Shown here one piece after another: positions 10,404 through 21,844 of a stretch of DNA of 64,000 nucleotides. Both the position numbers and the translations under genes were made by a program. Each line of letters opens with the position of its first letter. Positions within the stretch are counted from its first letter, which is position 1. A model generated the notes under the pieces. That model saw nothing but the letters and a program-made list of their open reading frames with translations. It was not told the DNA's origin and did no database searches. This DNA is from Rhypophila decipiens (lineage: Eukaryota > Ascomycota > Sordariomycetes > Sordariales > Naviculisporaceae): positions 16,607-80,606 of the forward strand of contig MU858219.1 in the NCBI GenBank assembly GCA_033297075.1. The letters are read 5' to 3'.

Positions 10404-12352
10404 CTACAAACCAACATAGCGATCCCACCAGCGACCAAACTTTTTATCAGGCGGGTCAAACAACCGACCACCGCCTAAGACCCAGTACAAGAACGTTGCC
10501 CAAGTCAAAGGGGGATGCGGCTCCCTGTTCGCCGCCGCCGCACTCGCTGTTCTTGCAACACCGTTCGCATAACCATTCTGCGTCGCGGGCACCGGCTGCG
10601 GACGATCCCCAGGCACATACCATCTGATCCGCCACCGTCTCCCAAACCGATAAACCCGCTCGAGGCTCGGGTTATAGTATCTGTCTTTTTCAATCTCGCA
10701 CGTCACGTTGGCCAGGCGCAACAAGTTCATCTTGTTATTTGGCTCAAGAAGGCCCTGCGTCTCGATGCGTGTGGCGGTATCTCGATTATTAGAGCTGGGG
10801 TAGATTCGTTTTGCGGCCCCAAAGATGGTAATGTAGTATATGACGCTGAACAAGACTAGGACGACGACAATGACGAGGTAGCCGGGGAAGAAGTACGGGG
10901 TTCCGTCGCTTCCCTTGTACGGCGGGATCACGTTTATTACCAAGATGGCAAAGTTGAGCAGGACGAAGGCGGCGACAAAGATGAAGCGGACAATTCGTAG
11001 AGCTGTGTGGTTCCACTTGTATGGCTGGAACCGGCCGTGTGATGTCGTGGTTGGGTTTGTCATTGGACCGCTTGTCGGCGGAGTAAGGGCCGCCTCGCGA
11101 CTCTGGAGGCGGTGATAGGTACAGCCGAGAACCACTGTCGTTCATGTTAGGTCTCACGGTAGTATTCTGTTATAATGTTCTGTGACGTACTGAGGATGAA
11201 GCAATGAGCATATGCTTGTATTAGACCTGGAACCTGAACAGACTCAACTGTCGACGAGATCCACGACGAGCCAGCAATCACAGCCACTGTGAGGGCCCAG
11301 TGCAAGATGAGGCCTCCTTGGGGAGTCTTTTTCATCGAGTTGTCAACCGTGTCGTCGGCAATAATACCTTTAGGGTCGCGCTGAAGAACGTCGTCTTTCT
11401 TCCACACATTTGACCATGGAAGGATATTTGCCTGTCCGATGAGTTGTTTGACTGGTGATGGTTAGACACGAAACTTTCGAAGAATGGGTGATGTTTCTAC
11501 CTCTGGAAAAGGTGTAAATAACCGAGTTCAAGCTACCTAGAGCGGAAATAGCTCCGACGATAGACCATGACGGTTTGGCCGCGCTTCCGTTTCCAGTGAG
11601 CTGGGATGATGCTGTTAGCACGAACATGGCGATATATGCAACATGGGTGGCATACCAGGGGCGCGTAGTAGACGTTGACAGTGTTTATGCCGTCCCAGGT
11701 CAGTGAGTTTAGCTATATTGTAACGATTAGCATCCTTCTCATATCTCGATGTAGAGGTTTGTCACCTACCACTACGCCAACGATGATGACATAGGTGCAT
11801 CCAACGGTAAAAACAGCCCAGTAGAACCCCTTTCGAAGCTCTCTCTGTTCACGATTACGAGGTAGCTCGCCAACAACCTGATCATGGCATGGTATGTTAG
11901 TGACTTGAGTCCGAACAACGTGGGGAACGGGCGGGCGAACTAACAAAAGTTGCATTCTCCCAGCCGTCGAAGCTAAAAAGCACCGCAAGCAGGGCTTTCG
12001 CGAAATGCAGCTGAGAGTCTACGGGGTACGCCCGGGACCAATCCTCTTTCCGATCGACAACCGACCCATCAGGGTTGGTGAGTGGGTCCTTGAGGGCAAC
12101 CATGGCAGTTAAGAACAAGGCAACCATGAATCCGACCACGCAGTCCCTGACCGGAATTGCCGTATCCAGCTTTTGTACATGAAAGAAGGAATCGGCCACG
12201 CGGGAAAGTTCCTGATGAAATGGGGACTCAAACGCGGCCAAAGGGAGGACATAAGAATGTTACCCATCAGTGAGTGCTTTCCTCTCGGCCTCAGCTCGGT
12301 CCATAACTTTACTTACTCCTAGGCTAGTGGACGCGACCAGAACAGAGATCAT
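10404..12352 (-). CDS. APC/LAT-family amino-acid transporter, N-terminal helices missing
   Basis: Minus-strand exons are 12352-12317, 12226-11945, 11877-11770, 11712-11656, 11600-11501, 11451-11191 and 11134-10404; all phases join, giving about 524 residues. LAT-type signatures are ALLAVLFSFDGWENATF, VVGELPRNREQREL and FSRVKQLIGQANILPWS. Roughly eight transmembrane segments are visible, corresponding to TM5-12 of the 12-TM amino-acid/polyamine/organocation fold, followed by a long cytosolic tail. TM1-4, which include the substrate-binding helix 1, are not found upstream. A stop lies just above the first exon unless another splice exists. It is either a 5'-truncated remnant or a gene with upstream exons I could not resolve. 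Confidence 0.6.
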
Positions 12353-12667
12353 GCCGCGGTATCTTTACCAACTCCAAAAAAGCGAGTATCATTATTGCGT
12401 GCTGGTAATCTTACCTGAGCGTGATACGTCTAAGCGATGGCGCGTAACGATCGGTTTCAGGAACAGAGCAGGTGAGTTGACGTCTTCCTTCGTCCACGCT
12501 TCAAGTTGTGGCTCTTGGCAAAAAGCAAGCTAACGACAATACCTTATCGACTAGAGGCCCAGGCATTCCAAGGGGCACTCCTACACCATAAAGTCATGAC
12601 GGGATCAGAAATGTAGGCATCCCACAGACCTTGGTACAGATTGACGGTTTTAGTCGTGCGCTGACAG

Positions 12668-13496
12668 ATGTCAAGGTATATCCCTGACGCAAAGTGGACG
12701 ACGACGTGGCAGGAGAAAAGGAGGTTTCGAACTACCCAAAGAGAAAGGATTCAACAAGACCGCGACCTCCATTTTGAGTTCTGGGGGAGAGACGGACCAA
12801 ACTATTACATCTCCCACCAGCCCAGTGTACCATCCACACTCCAGTCTGTGACATTTTACCATCTTCAGTTTGATGTACCCTGGAAGCTCGGCTAACCACA
12901 CAACTTCCAGAACACGGCCAACAGGCAAGTACACCATCATCGCCATCTTCAGGAAGAGAATGACACTTCTACTCCTTCCGCGTAAGCAATTTCGCGTGCA
13001 CTGTTATCCAGAATATGTGTCACTCACTTGCTAACGGCATTTTGGCTTCCAGTTGGCAACACAAACGACAAGCGGTTCCAACACATTGTGCCAGACACGA
13101 TCGCCGTCGAGTATAATCAGCCCTATTTCAAAAGGTTTTTGCTTCGTTCGGTGAATAAGCAATGTCGCGAATGTCAGATTGGGAACAAGTCGTGCAGTCA
13201 TGACGCTACACCATGGGGCGATCGGAGTACCTTTTCAACGCTGGACGAGCCCGGGATTCCCCTAGAATTTACTCTACTCAATTTGGGTCGTACCGATCAG
13301 ACGGAGCCGCGTTTACAGGGAATGAGCAAAATTCATGAGCTTCTGGACGCCCAGTTCACCTTGCATCCAGATAGGATAAGCCAAGGTTAGTCGGTTGACT
13401 TCTGTCAATGTCAGCTTCTAGAAACTGATTTGGATTCCGGCCACAGATGTTGCGTGCTTCAAAGAAGCGGCTGGCGTCATATGCTGGAAAGAATGA
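12668..13496 (+). CDS. Hypothetical protein, four exons
   Basis: A phase-consistent model is exons 12668-12843, 12911-12981, 13053-13385 and 13447-13496 (209 residues). Introns have plausible branch sites (GGCTAAC, TGCTAAC) and AG acceptors; the first donor, GTCTGT, is weak. The product is soluble and basic at the N-terminus, with segments such as HFEFWGRDGPNYYI and four cysteines in CRECQIGNKSC and below. There is no signal peptide and no recognised domain. The mutual agreement of splice phases is the main support; the start and first exon are uncertain. It lies divergently upstream of the truncated transporter. Confidence 0.4.
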
Positions 13497-14413
13497 GAAT
13501 GGTTGATGGTCAGCAGTATGATCTACCATCTCTAGGAACGGGAAGCGATGCCATCACCGGAGAGATGCTGGGCGGTCTTCAAGCGATAGTATCAACCAGT
13601 GACTGCTCTGATCTACCGAGAAAATACACAGTTCTTGGGTGCAACGAGGGAACGCTGCCAAGGTACCGGCTGAACCGAAGACCTGCACCCGCGCCAATGT
13701 TTACTTGAGGCAAAGGTTGTCGGTGTTTAAGGGGGCCTTGGCTGAGCCTGTGGTCCGGGGGGGGGGGGGGGGGGATTAACCAGAGTGCAAGTCAAACTCC
13801 GACGAGACTCCAGAGATAACAATTACTTATAACGAGTTCCATACCAGTATCCCGGTTGGTCAAAAGATACAGAATGCAATGGCTATGGTGAAATATATTA
13901 ACTTTACTTTTTTGCTTATTCTTCTCCCCACTCCTTACTTTACGCCAATAGGATCAACCAATAGGTCTAGAGTGACCTAGCGTGCCTGCCTCGTCTCCAT
14001 CGGCTTCACACTGCATTCCTTGGACTCTGCCGACAGCATCTAGCTCGATCATCAACTCAAACTTCTCGTCAGAATGATATCCTCCTGAGTGAAAGGGAAG
14101 CCAAGAAACGGAGGACGAGCTACCCCTCAGAGACATAAACAAGGAAAAAGCTGGGCAATCCCGGTTGATTGACTCCAAATTGGGAAAAGGGTAGAAAACC
14201 GTCCAGGTCGGGCGATTTACCCGCCACTCTGTCTAAACACCCAAATTAATATAACAGGCGACGGCAATAGTTCTGGTCCGTCAACCGAATCGCATGCAAG
14301 GGACCCGTCATATATATCCACAGCAATGTTCCCGCACCTCTAGAACATTGACCTTTCGTTTGTTTGTTTCCAGCATCACAAACAACTCCACTTCGATACA
14401 CAAGACAGAAAAG
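13497..14413. other. Intergenic, includes an 18-G tract
   Basis: Roughly 900 bp with no convincing gene. It carries an uninterrupted run of 18 G at 13757-13774, and a TATATAT box near 14310 that probably serves the secreted protein at 14414. Confidence 0.5.
13757..13774. repeat. Poly-G homopolymer (18 nt)
   Basis: Eighteen consecutive G residues following TCC. Length of such a tract is often misread in sequencing, and on DNA it can form a G-quadruplex. Confidence 0.9.
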
Positions 14414-15088
14414 ATGCGCTTCACCCAAGTCCTCGCCGCCGTTGGCCTCGTCGCCCCGATCGGCGTCACGGTTGCCGCCCCCGCCAGGGAAGACCTTTCC
14501 GACTTTTACGAGAACTTCCACGCCAAGCGCGAGAATCTCTGCAGCTTGAAGGCACCCCCGGTCCTGTGCACACCCAACAAGTCCGTCACCGTCGAGGAGA
14601 CCGCCGTGCGAGCGTACAAGTTCTATCGCGCTTTTGTCGTCGATGGAACCCCCAGAGAGATGTTTTCGTACATTGACAACGTTTACAAGGTACAGTACTA
14701 CCAGAAACGCTAAAAAGAAGCGATGGGTTTTTGAAACGGCTGCTAATATGGTCAAACCCCAAAATAGCAACACAACCCCGGCTACCAGAGCGGACCGCAA
14801 GCCATCTGGGGCTTGTTCTGCTCCGGCCGAAAGATCGGAACCGAGCAGAGCACCTCGTGGTGTTTTGATGCTAGCACCAACATGTCGTATGCCAAGTACT
14901 CGACTGTCGACAGGTGGGCGTGGGTTGATGGCTGTGTCCATGAGCACGTATGTTGCCCCCCTCTTGTGACCAAAATGAGGAACTGAATATAAAGCTAATC
15001 TGCATCAAAATAGTGGGACCAGAGGGAGACTTTCCCCAGTGCTGAGAAGTGCTTCAAGCTGGATACCAAGTCCATTACGTTTCCTTGA
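14414..15088 (+). CDS. Secreted SnoaL/NTF2-like protein
   Basis: Exons 14414-14689, 14768-14947 and 15014-15088 encode 176 residues (introns GTACAG...AATAG and GTATGT...AATAG, all phase 0). Residues 1-21 form a signal peptide (MRFTQVLAAVGLVAPIGVTVAA). The mature part has the pattern RAYKFYRAFVVDGTP, MFSYIDNVYKQHNPGY and then a Trp/Cys-rich half with DRWAWVDGCVHEHWDQ. That resembles SnoaL-like/NTF2-fold proteins, which form a small alpha+beta cone. It has six cysteines in the mature part, suiting an extracellular protein. A TATATAT box lies about 100 bp upstream. Ligand and enzymatic activity are unknown; the fold call is from recognised pattern, not a search. Confidence 0.7.
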
Positions 15089-15296
15089 AGGCTAAACCGA
15101 TATTTCCGAGATTCGTGGCGGTCTGACAGTCGTTGGTTCACTGGGGGTCTCTATTCGTAAATACCAAGTTTGTACCAGAGTTCCAAGGACCTCTAAGAGT
15201 CCAAGTGGAAAGAAAAGGATCATGGCCCATCAATAAATGTACAAATAAAAACCAAAACTGTTTGGGATATTGGCTCTCGAATCTGTACTTTGACAT

Positions 15297-16145
15297 TCAG
15301 TTCTTTTTCCCACCACCACCACCTCCCCAAGCCGGCTTCTTCATCTGCCTACTAGACGGCCTCCCTTTATCAGGCGTGCCAGTACGAGTTCCCGATCCCA
15401 TCGAGCCAACGCTCGTTCCCCTTTTCCTGGCCGAATCTTGAACCTGCAATCGAGAAAACACATCACCACCCTGACCTTCCTTTCCCTCACCACTTGTCCT
15501 TCTGTTATCCCCAGCAGCGCTCGAACTCCGACTACTTTGCCCCTGACCACCCATTAAACTCTCCCTAATAATCTTTTGCTTCACTTGACTTAGAATCCTC
15601 CTAACCGGGCTTTGCGTGCTGACTCCCCCAGTCCCACTCCTGTTAGATGACCTCGACCCGGCAGCTCCATGTCGTTGTCGGATATAATCCACCGTAAATT
15701 CCGAGTCTTTTTCTTGCCGCTCTTCTTCCTCGACTCCATGTGACTCCTCACACAAAAAACACAAATCCCTGACCAACCTCGAGACAGTCTCCTCAGTCCT
15801 AACCCAATTAGGACATTTATATTCCTTCCCCTCCAACACATGTTCTTTTCCTTTTCCCTTTTCTTTTGGATCTGCAGCCACGCCCCGATATTTGGACTTG
15901 TACACGGAGCAGTGGTCCCATCGCGGATACGGCCAGTCGCCGTCTTGAGGGAGGGGTGTCCAATCCCTGTGGGCTTGGAGCGCGGATGCCAGGCGCAGCT
16001 GGAAACCATCGTCTGCGTCGAGGGTCTCTTCAAGTTCGCAATCGATCTCGGCTTGGGAAGAGCGAATGTAGATGTGGTGTGGGCAGATTGGTTCGTTTTG
16101 GTAGGGGCAGGAACACCGGAATATTGTTTTTATTTGGACGCACAT
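15297..16145 (-). CDS. Cys/Ser-rich hypothetical protein
   Basis: A single exon of 282 residues. The N-terminal half contains paired cysteine/histidine motifs (CSCPYQNEPICPHHIYI near residues 11-27, then CPNW and CFLCEE) that could bind zinc. The C-terminal half is low-complexity, Ser/Arg/Gly-rich and probably disordered, ending in a Gly run and KKN. No signal peptide or membrane segment. I do not recognise the family; the layout resembles fungal proteins of unknown function with a putative metal-binding head and disordered tail. Confidence 0.55.
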   Translation of the reverse strand: MCVQIKTIFRCSCPYQNEPICPHHIYIRSSQAEIDCELEETLDADDGFQLRLASALQAHRDWTPLPQDGDWPYPRWDHCSVYKSKYRGVAADPKEKGKGKEHVLEGKEYKCPNWVRTEETVSRLVRDLCFLCEESHGVEEEERQEKDSEFTVDYIRQRHGAAGSRSSNRSGTGGVSTQSPVRRILSQVKQKIIRESLMGGQGQSSRSSSAAGDNRRTSGEGKEGQGGDVFSRLQVQDSARKRGTSVGSMGSGTRTGTPDKGRPSSRQMKKPAWGGGGGGKKN

Positions 16146-16680
16146 TTTTTACTGAGTTTAGCAAATGCTGGATCTTGGATTGTTGTGCTGACTCAATATT
16201 GTGAAGATGGCAGGTGCGGTGGGGATGAGTCGGATGACAGTTTGTTGTTTCGGCGATGGAAAAGTTTGAAGCCAATTCCTTGTAAGTCGACTTCTTCTTG
16301 GTGGGGATCGACTAGGAACGCGTGGTGTACTAGTCATGTCACCGCGCCCGCAAAACAGGGATGAGTGTTTATAGTTTACTGCTGGAATGGGGACAAAGCG
16401 CAGCTGGCCTGTCTCTTTGTTGGAATGTTTGGCTCTTTTAATAGCAAAGGCCAGCCTTATCTCTTCATGCATGTCAGAGGGCTCGCCTTTGTCCTCAGGA
16501 TCGGAAGCCTCATGGCACACCGCGATCAAACCCAATATGGGGAAATGAACAAAGATACTCCATACAGTATACTCGTTGAGATATGGGAAGCAAGTTGCTT
16601 GAATTGGGGCTCATGGAGTTGCATTCGTTTGCGTGTTATGTAAGCTTTAACCCTGAATTGACAGCCCCTTGGTCCCACCC
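16146..16680. other. Intergenic, no gene seen
   Basis: About 535 bp between two minus-strand genes, covering the promoter of the Cys/Ser-rich gene and the 3' flank of the P450. Short frames on both strands show no motif. Confidence 0.5.
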
Positions 16681-18365
16681 TCACAGCCAGTCTTTCTTGT
16701 TGACAGTTACCATGATAGGATTCTCTTCGCTTTCGAGAATGCCACGGCCGAACTTGATATCCAGCGCTTGATCACACAGCTCGAACTGTAATGTGTACCG
16801 ATCAGTTAGCAATCTGCACACTGAACTCTCCGATATTGCCATTCCAGAATGAAAGGGAAGCTCACCGTAAAATTCATCAAAATACTGGGAATCAGTTTCT
16901 TCATCTCCATCCCAGCTAGATTCCTGCCCAAGCACGTCCTCGACCCATGACTCCAGGACAGTGTCGCATGCTCCATTGCGATCCTCTTCTCTTCTGATAA
17001 GTTGATCCCGTCGCGGTCCACCAACCATCTCTCAGGCCTAAACTCGTCAACCTTCTCACCAAAGGTCGCTTCATGCCTGTGCACGACATACGGGGAACAG
17101 CCCACCACCGTCCCAGCAGGCAAATGCACTCCACCCACAACCGCCCCCTGAGAAGGGACTGTCCTATCGAGCGTCGTACCCAGGACCGCAAGCAACCTCA
17201 AAGTCTCCTTAATGACCGCGTCGAGGTAAGGCAGACCCTTGACAGCCGAGTATTTCACCGGGAAGCTCGAGGACGCCTCCAGCGCAGATTCCAACTCGGT
17301 CAACAACCTGCCCCTGACTTTGGGATTCCTAAGCAAGAAATAAAACAACACAGTGACCGTTCCGACCGTGGTATCCGTCCCGGCCGCAGTAGTCGAGTTC
17401 ACCAAATTGAACAACAGCCTTGGTGGAATCGCCTGTTGGTGGATCTCGCTGGCGGCAAGGTACTTGTCGAGTAAGTCCTCCCTCCTTCTTGTGCTGCCTT
17501 CTTCACCTGACCCTTTTTCCTTCCCAGTCTCTTTCTGCAATCTCCTAGCCTCAACCCTAGCAGCCCCCTCTCTAGCCCATCTCGACTTCCCAACCATCCG
17601 TCCACTCCACAACCAATTCTGAAAGATAAACCGCTCCAGTCCCGGTACAGCCTGCCATTTGTACCAATGTTGTAGTCGCCGATATGTCAAGCCGGTCAGA
17701 CCGAGAACATCCTCTCCGCGCTCCAAACACCCAGCGTCCTCACCAAACGCAATCCTTAACAAAAAGTCCAACTGAAAATGCTGTAACGTTACCATATGGT
17801 ACAAGTTAAACGGCTTGCCTGTTCCTGCTCGACAAATGAGACTAGCCACAAGCTTCGTAATGGTGCTATCTACATCCTCTTCATAATCCTTCTCGAGATT
17901 GTTGGACAAAAACACTGTCCCAATCGCGCGTTTGATGGCTTTGACCTTTTTTTCGTCTTGGATGTCGATTATGGATCCTATCGAGGAGGAACCCGTCCCG
18001 CCGACGAGGGATTGATGGCTTGTCGGAACGAAAGTGCGCATACCACCATAGGAATCGGACTTGGTGAACCCCGCCCGTGCGCCAAAGACCGAGGTTATGT
18101 ACTCTGGTGAAGAGATGCTCACTGTTGAGGGACCGATTCGTACGATGGGGCCGTAGGTCTTGTGGAGATTGTAGAGGATCGGTTGGATCGAGCCGTTGTA
18201 TTGCAGGCGGAAGCGCCATAGGTCTGTCAAGCTTGCAAGAAAGGGACCTGGCATGTGGCGGAGGTGAAGGTATCGACGGGTTAGGGTTATTAGCAGGGTC
18301 AAGATGGCGATGAATGCGTAAATGGTGTACGGAGGGGGAAAGATATGGAGCAAGAAAGGCATCAT
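16681..18365 (-). CDS. Cytochrome P450 monooxygenase
   Basis: Minus-strand exons 18365-16866 and 16785-16681 (80-bp intron, GTGAGC...TACAG) give 534 residues. The start MMPFLL places a hydrophobic ER anchor at the N-terminus; an in-frame ATG lies 26 codons upstream. Visible P450 signatures are the I-helix AGTDTT (O2 activation), ExxR as KETLRL, FRPERW, and the heme loop WSHGSRTCLGRNLAGMEM with the thiolate cysteine. The first heme-loop aromatic is Trp rather than the usual Phe. P450s of this type hydroxylate lipophilic substrates with electrons from an ER reductase. The substrate cannot be inferred; no biosynthetic core gene is adjacent. Confidence 0.9.
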
Positions 18366-19275
18366 CGTGTACTGTTGCAACTTGGAGACAATGTTATGGC
18401 AAGTTTGAGATGCTTTGCTGCTGTGACGGAGCTGGGACAACATTTTATTGCTAGTACTTCCTTATCAAGATATTTGGGACACCGATGCCGGCCATGGAGC
18501 ACCACATTGGCAGAGATTGAGATACCAGAAGCACCACAGCTCTGGGTTGGAATCATTCGCACGGATACGCTACATCGGGTACTGATTCCATATTCCGCAT
18601 ATGCGTGCAGGGGATTCCTTATCGCCGACAATGCTGCTAGCCGATGGCCATATGAGACAAAGTTACCCTTGATTAATTCTGGTAAGGTCTGCTTTCTTAC
18701 TTGTCGCACCTGATGTTGAAGGACAAGAAGCGACATGTCAAAGCAAACTTGATGTCCGAGGGCTTACATTAAGTCCACTGCTCTCGTGGTTGTTGACCTG
18801 CGCATTTCGAATCACCAACATGCAGTGAGCAGCCACTAACAACCCTAATTGAGGAGACAGAGAGTAACGACTGGACGCCATGGGGCAATTCAGCCCGATA
18901 TATCAAGCCGTGCAGCAACGCTAGCCATGTTACAGCCGGCAGGAAGCTTTTCGCAGCCCTGTTGTTCAACATCGGATTCGCGTATTATTGGTCCAGTTTA
19001 GGAACCATGCAGCAAACATATTCACGCGTGCATATGCCGGTTTCCCATCACCATTTGTTTCAAGGGTCCAACCCGATTCTTAGCAACGGAACATTGACCC
19101 GAGTCACACCAGTTCCGATAGCTCGGAAAGAGGCCAGGGTTAGGATTTGTCGTCACCTGGGCATGAAAATTGGCTAAAGGTTCTTCCATTATCTCAGCTA
19201 TACAAGTATATTCAACAGGTCTAACAAAGCTGAATCGTAACAACCTTCCAGCAACTTTAGATAAGTCAAGCAAAA
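18366..19275. other. Intergenic, P450 promoter side
   Basis: About 900 bp with only low-quality frames. It separates the P450 from a P450 relic at 19281-19376. Confidence 0.5.
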
Positions 19276-19280
19276 GGAAA

Positions 19281-19376
19281 GTTTCTTCATCTCCATCCCA
19301 GCTAGGTTCCTGCCCATGACTCCACGACAGCGTCGCATTCCCCGCATTTCTTCAGACGTGTACACCCTGAACTCGA
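19281..19376 (-). pseudogene. Fragment of a cytochrome P450 heme region
   Basis: Read on the minus strand this gives TSEEMRG, NATLSWSHG and then GRNLAGMEMKKL, closely matching the intact P450 at 16.7-18.4 kb. Relative to that gene, 17 bp are missing between SHG and GRN, exactly the codons for the heme-ligand cysteine. The gap is bounded by a GGG microhomology in coding orientation. Additional small indels lie further upstream. No other part of a P450 was seen around it. Confidence 0.75.
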
Positions 19377-19496
19377 AGAGACAGGACCATACCCAATGTC
19401 CAAAGCAAATAATTCCAGGGAGGGAAGAGTGTAGTACTTACCAGTTCCTTCTCACCCGTTCACCCTGTTCACTATGATCATGCCTTAATTATCCCT

Positions 19497-21844
19497 CTAT
19501 CCCCTCCATCCCGCCCCTTCAAAACCGAACCTCTCAATCACCTGCACAACTTCCTCATTTCCCCCGCCCTCCCCGGCTACCTCGGCCGCCGTGCCCACTA
19601 CACTACACCCCTCAAACGGCTTCCTGCATTCCACGCGCTTATCGGCGCCCATGGCCAGCAACCAGCGCACCATGTCGGCCTTGCCCGCCTTGGCGGCCAC
19701 GTGCAGCGGCGTCATCCCTTTGGCCGCCGTCTGCCGGTTCAGCTGCCGGCCCGGGTGGTGGTGCCTGTCTCTCGCAGGCTGAGGCTGGGCGAGCAGGCAG
19801 GCGGCCGAGAGGACGTCGCCGACGGCGCAGGCCCAGAAGAAGGCGTCGTAGCCGTTGATGTCGAGCGGGGTTATGAGCGCGCCTTGTTGGAGGAGGTAGG
19901 TCGTTATGGGGTGGTGCGGGGAGGATATACCTAGTATGGGGGTGTAAAGGGAGATGGAGGTCATGAGGGGGGTTTTGCCCTCGCAGTCGGGGGCGTTAAT
20001 ATCTATGGGTATGGGGTTTGGACTGGGGGTGGTTCTGTTCTGCGTGCTGGAGGAGGACGGGGCTTTTATGTCGATGTTGATGGAGGTATGTATGTCCTGG
20101 CGCTCAGGGGTTTCGGCTTCCTTGTCTGGTGCGTTAATGTCGATATTGATCAAGGTGTGTTTGTTTTGCGACTTGAGCGGGTTGCTGTCAGCGTCTTGGG
20201 TCACGTCGATATTGATAGAGGTAGTTTTGTCCCGGCAGCGCGGGGTGTGGAGGAGGAGCTGGACGATGGGGAGTTTGGCTTCCCTTGCGGCGTAGTGGAG
20301 GGGGGTGAGACCGGTTGATTGCTCATCCGTCGCGTCCTCGGTAGAGTCCCGGATGTTGGGATCCGTGTCAGGGTGGGCGAGGAGAGGCTCGACCCATTGC
20401 GCAAACTGAGCTGGGTTGACATATTTTAGGACCAGAGCGTGAAGGATGCTGAGGCCCTTGGTGTTTTTGAAATTGGGATCCGTGCCAGGTTTTTCAAGGA
20501 GGTAGGTGAAGGTATCCAAGCTCCCTGCAGCATAGGCAGCCCAGAGCGGAGTCGGGAGGGTTGAAGAGGCCTTGCAAATCAGGGCGTGGTCTGCACCCCG
20601 TTCGGATAGGATCTTGACCGAGGCCAGGTCGCCGTTCCGTGCTGCTAGCCAGAGGGGTGTGGCTTCAAGGATGTCATCTTGATATTTGAGACGGATTGCC
20701 GTATCCAACCTTCCGCCTTCCAGCGAGCAAGGGGCATTCAATAGCAGCCCCAGCTCCTTGACGAGGTTGTTTGCGGCACAGTAATGTAGTGGTGAGTAAG
20801 AAAAGTCGATTTTGGTAACGGGGTCGGCTTTCAGCTCCAGGAGAGATTTCAGGATCTCGTTCCAGTTTCTCGTCTCGCCAAGCCGTTCGAGCCTTAGCTT
20901 GATGAGATATGCCAGCGCGTGGTTACCCGATGAGTCAGCCAAGTTTATGCTTCTGATGACATCGAAGGACGGATCTGCTCGTTGCTCGTCCATGTGCGCG
21001 TTGATCAAATACTTTGCCATCTCCAACCGCTCGTTTTTGATAGCCAGGATCAGCGGTGTTGCTTGTTCCGAGTCCGATGCATCAAGTTCAGCGTCGTGTT
21101 CTCGCAGCAACTTTACAATTCCCAATCTTCCGAGCTCGGCGGCTTTGTGAATTGGCGTGGTCTCGTGCCCGTGGTTGTCGATAAAGCTAGCGGTGGCATT
21201 CGCCCCGTTGTCCAATAGGTGCTGAACCCATTCTCTTGCACCATCAGATATTGCTCTGAAAAGTTGTAGCTGGTACTCGCTTCCGGTCTCGGGTAAGCTT
21301 GGCCGTCTCCCGTGATCGTGATCCGTTCTGCAGGGTCGTTAGCTTAGTATTGGTACGAAGCCAGGGTCGTAGACATCGAAACAGATTTTGATACGCGATT
21401 AGGGACGCACATGAGATGCCTGAAAATGTCGTTAATTCGAGTCCTGCTTGTGCACAACTCATCCTTGATCTCCTCAAACCGATGTTTGCTCCTGGCTACT
21501 TTCCATGTTGCTTTCCGTGCGACTGAACGCGCCTTACTCTCCTGTTCGTCAAACTTGAATTTGCCGAGTTCTTTGAGCAAGTTGCTGATAATGCCATCAT
21601 ATTCATCACACCGGTCATGGAAGTCGTTGATGGCATTGCTGAGGGCAGTTCTTTCATCGGTTGACAATGATGAGTGGTATAATTGAATCTTTGATCTTAG
21701 AATCCCTAACTCGGTCCTCGCGTGTTCGCCCTCCCTCTTCGAGTTCTTGATAAATTCTTCGCCTTTAAAAAAGTTGGAGATCGCGGATTCCAGAGCCTTG
21801 CCTGCACTCCAAAATACGGTAGCCGCCGCGATGTACTCCGCCAT
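19497..21844 (-). CDS. HeLo-like N-domain plus ankyrin-repeat protein
   Basis: Minus-strand exons 21844-21411 and 21327-19497 (83-bp intron, GTGCGT...TGCAG with GCTAAC branch site) encode 754 residues. Residues 1-145 form a helical domain (MAEYIAAATVFWSAGKALES...FRHL) resembling the fungal STAND N-terminal (Helo_like_N-type) domain. The rest is about ten or more ankyrin repeats (TPIHKAAELGRLGIVKLL, TPLHVAAKAGKADMVRWLL and others) for protein binding. Unusually there is no NACHT or NB-ARC between them. A low-complexity insert with four near-copies of INIDINAPD interrupts the ankyrin stack. A role in non-self recognition is inference from the family. Confidence 0.8.

Noticed and set aside
14246..14947. 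233-codon minus-strand gene
   Set aside because: It is antisense to the spliced secreted SnoaL-like gene, whose signal peptide, cysteines and splice sites are coherent.
16681..18365. P450, transporter and SDR as a secondary-metabolite cluster
   Set aside because: They are far apart, separated by unrelated genes, and no PKS, NRPS, terpene synthase or DMATS core is present.
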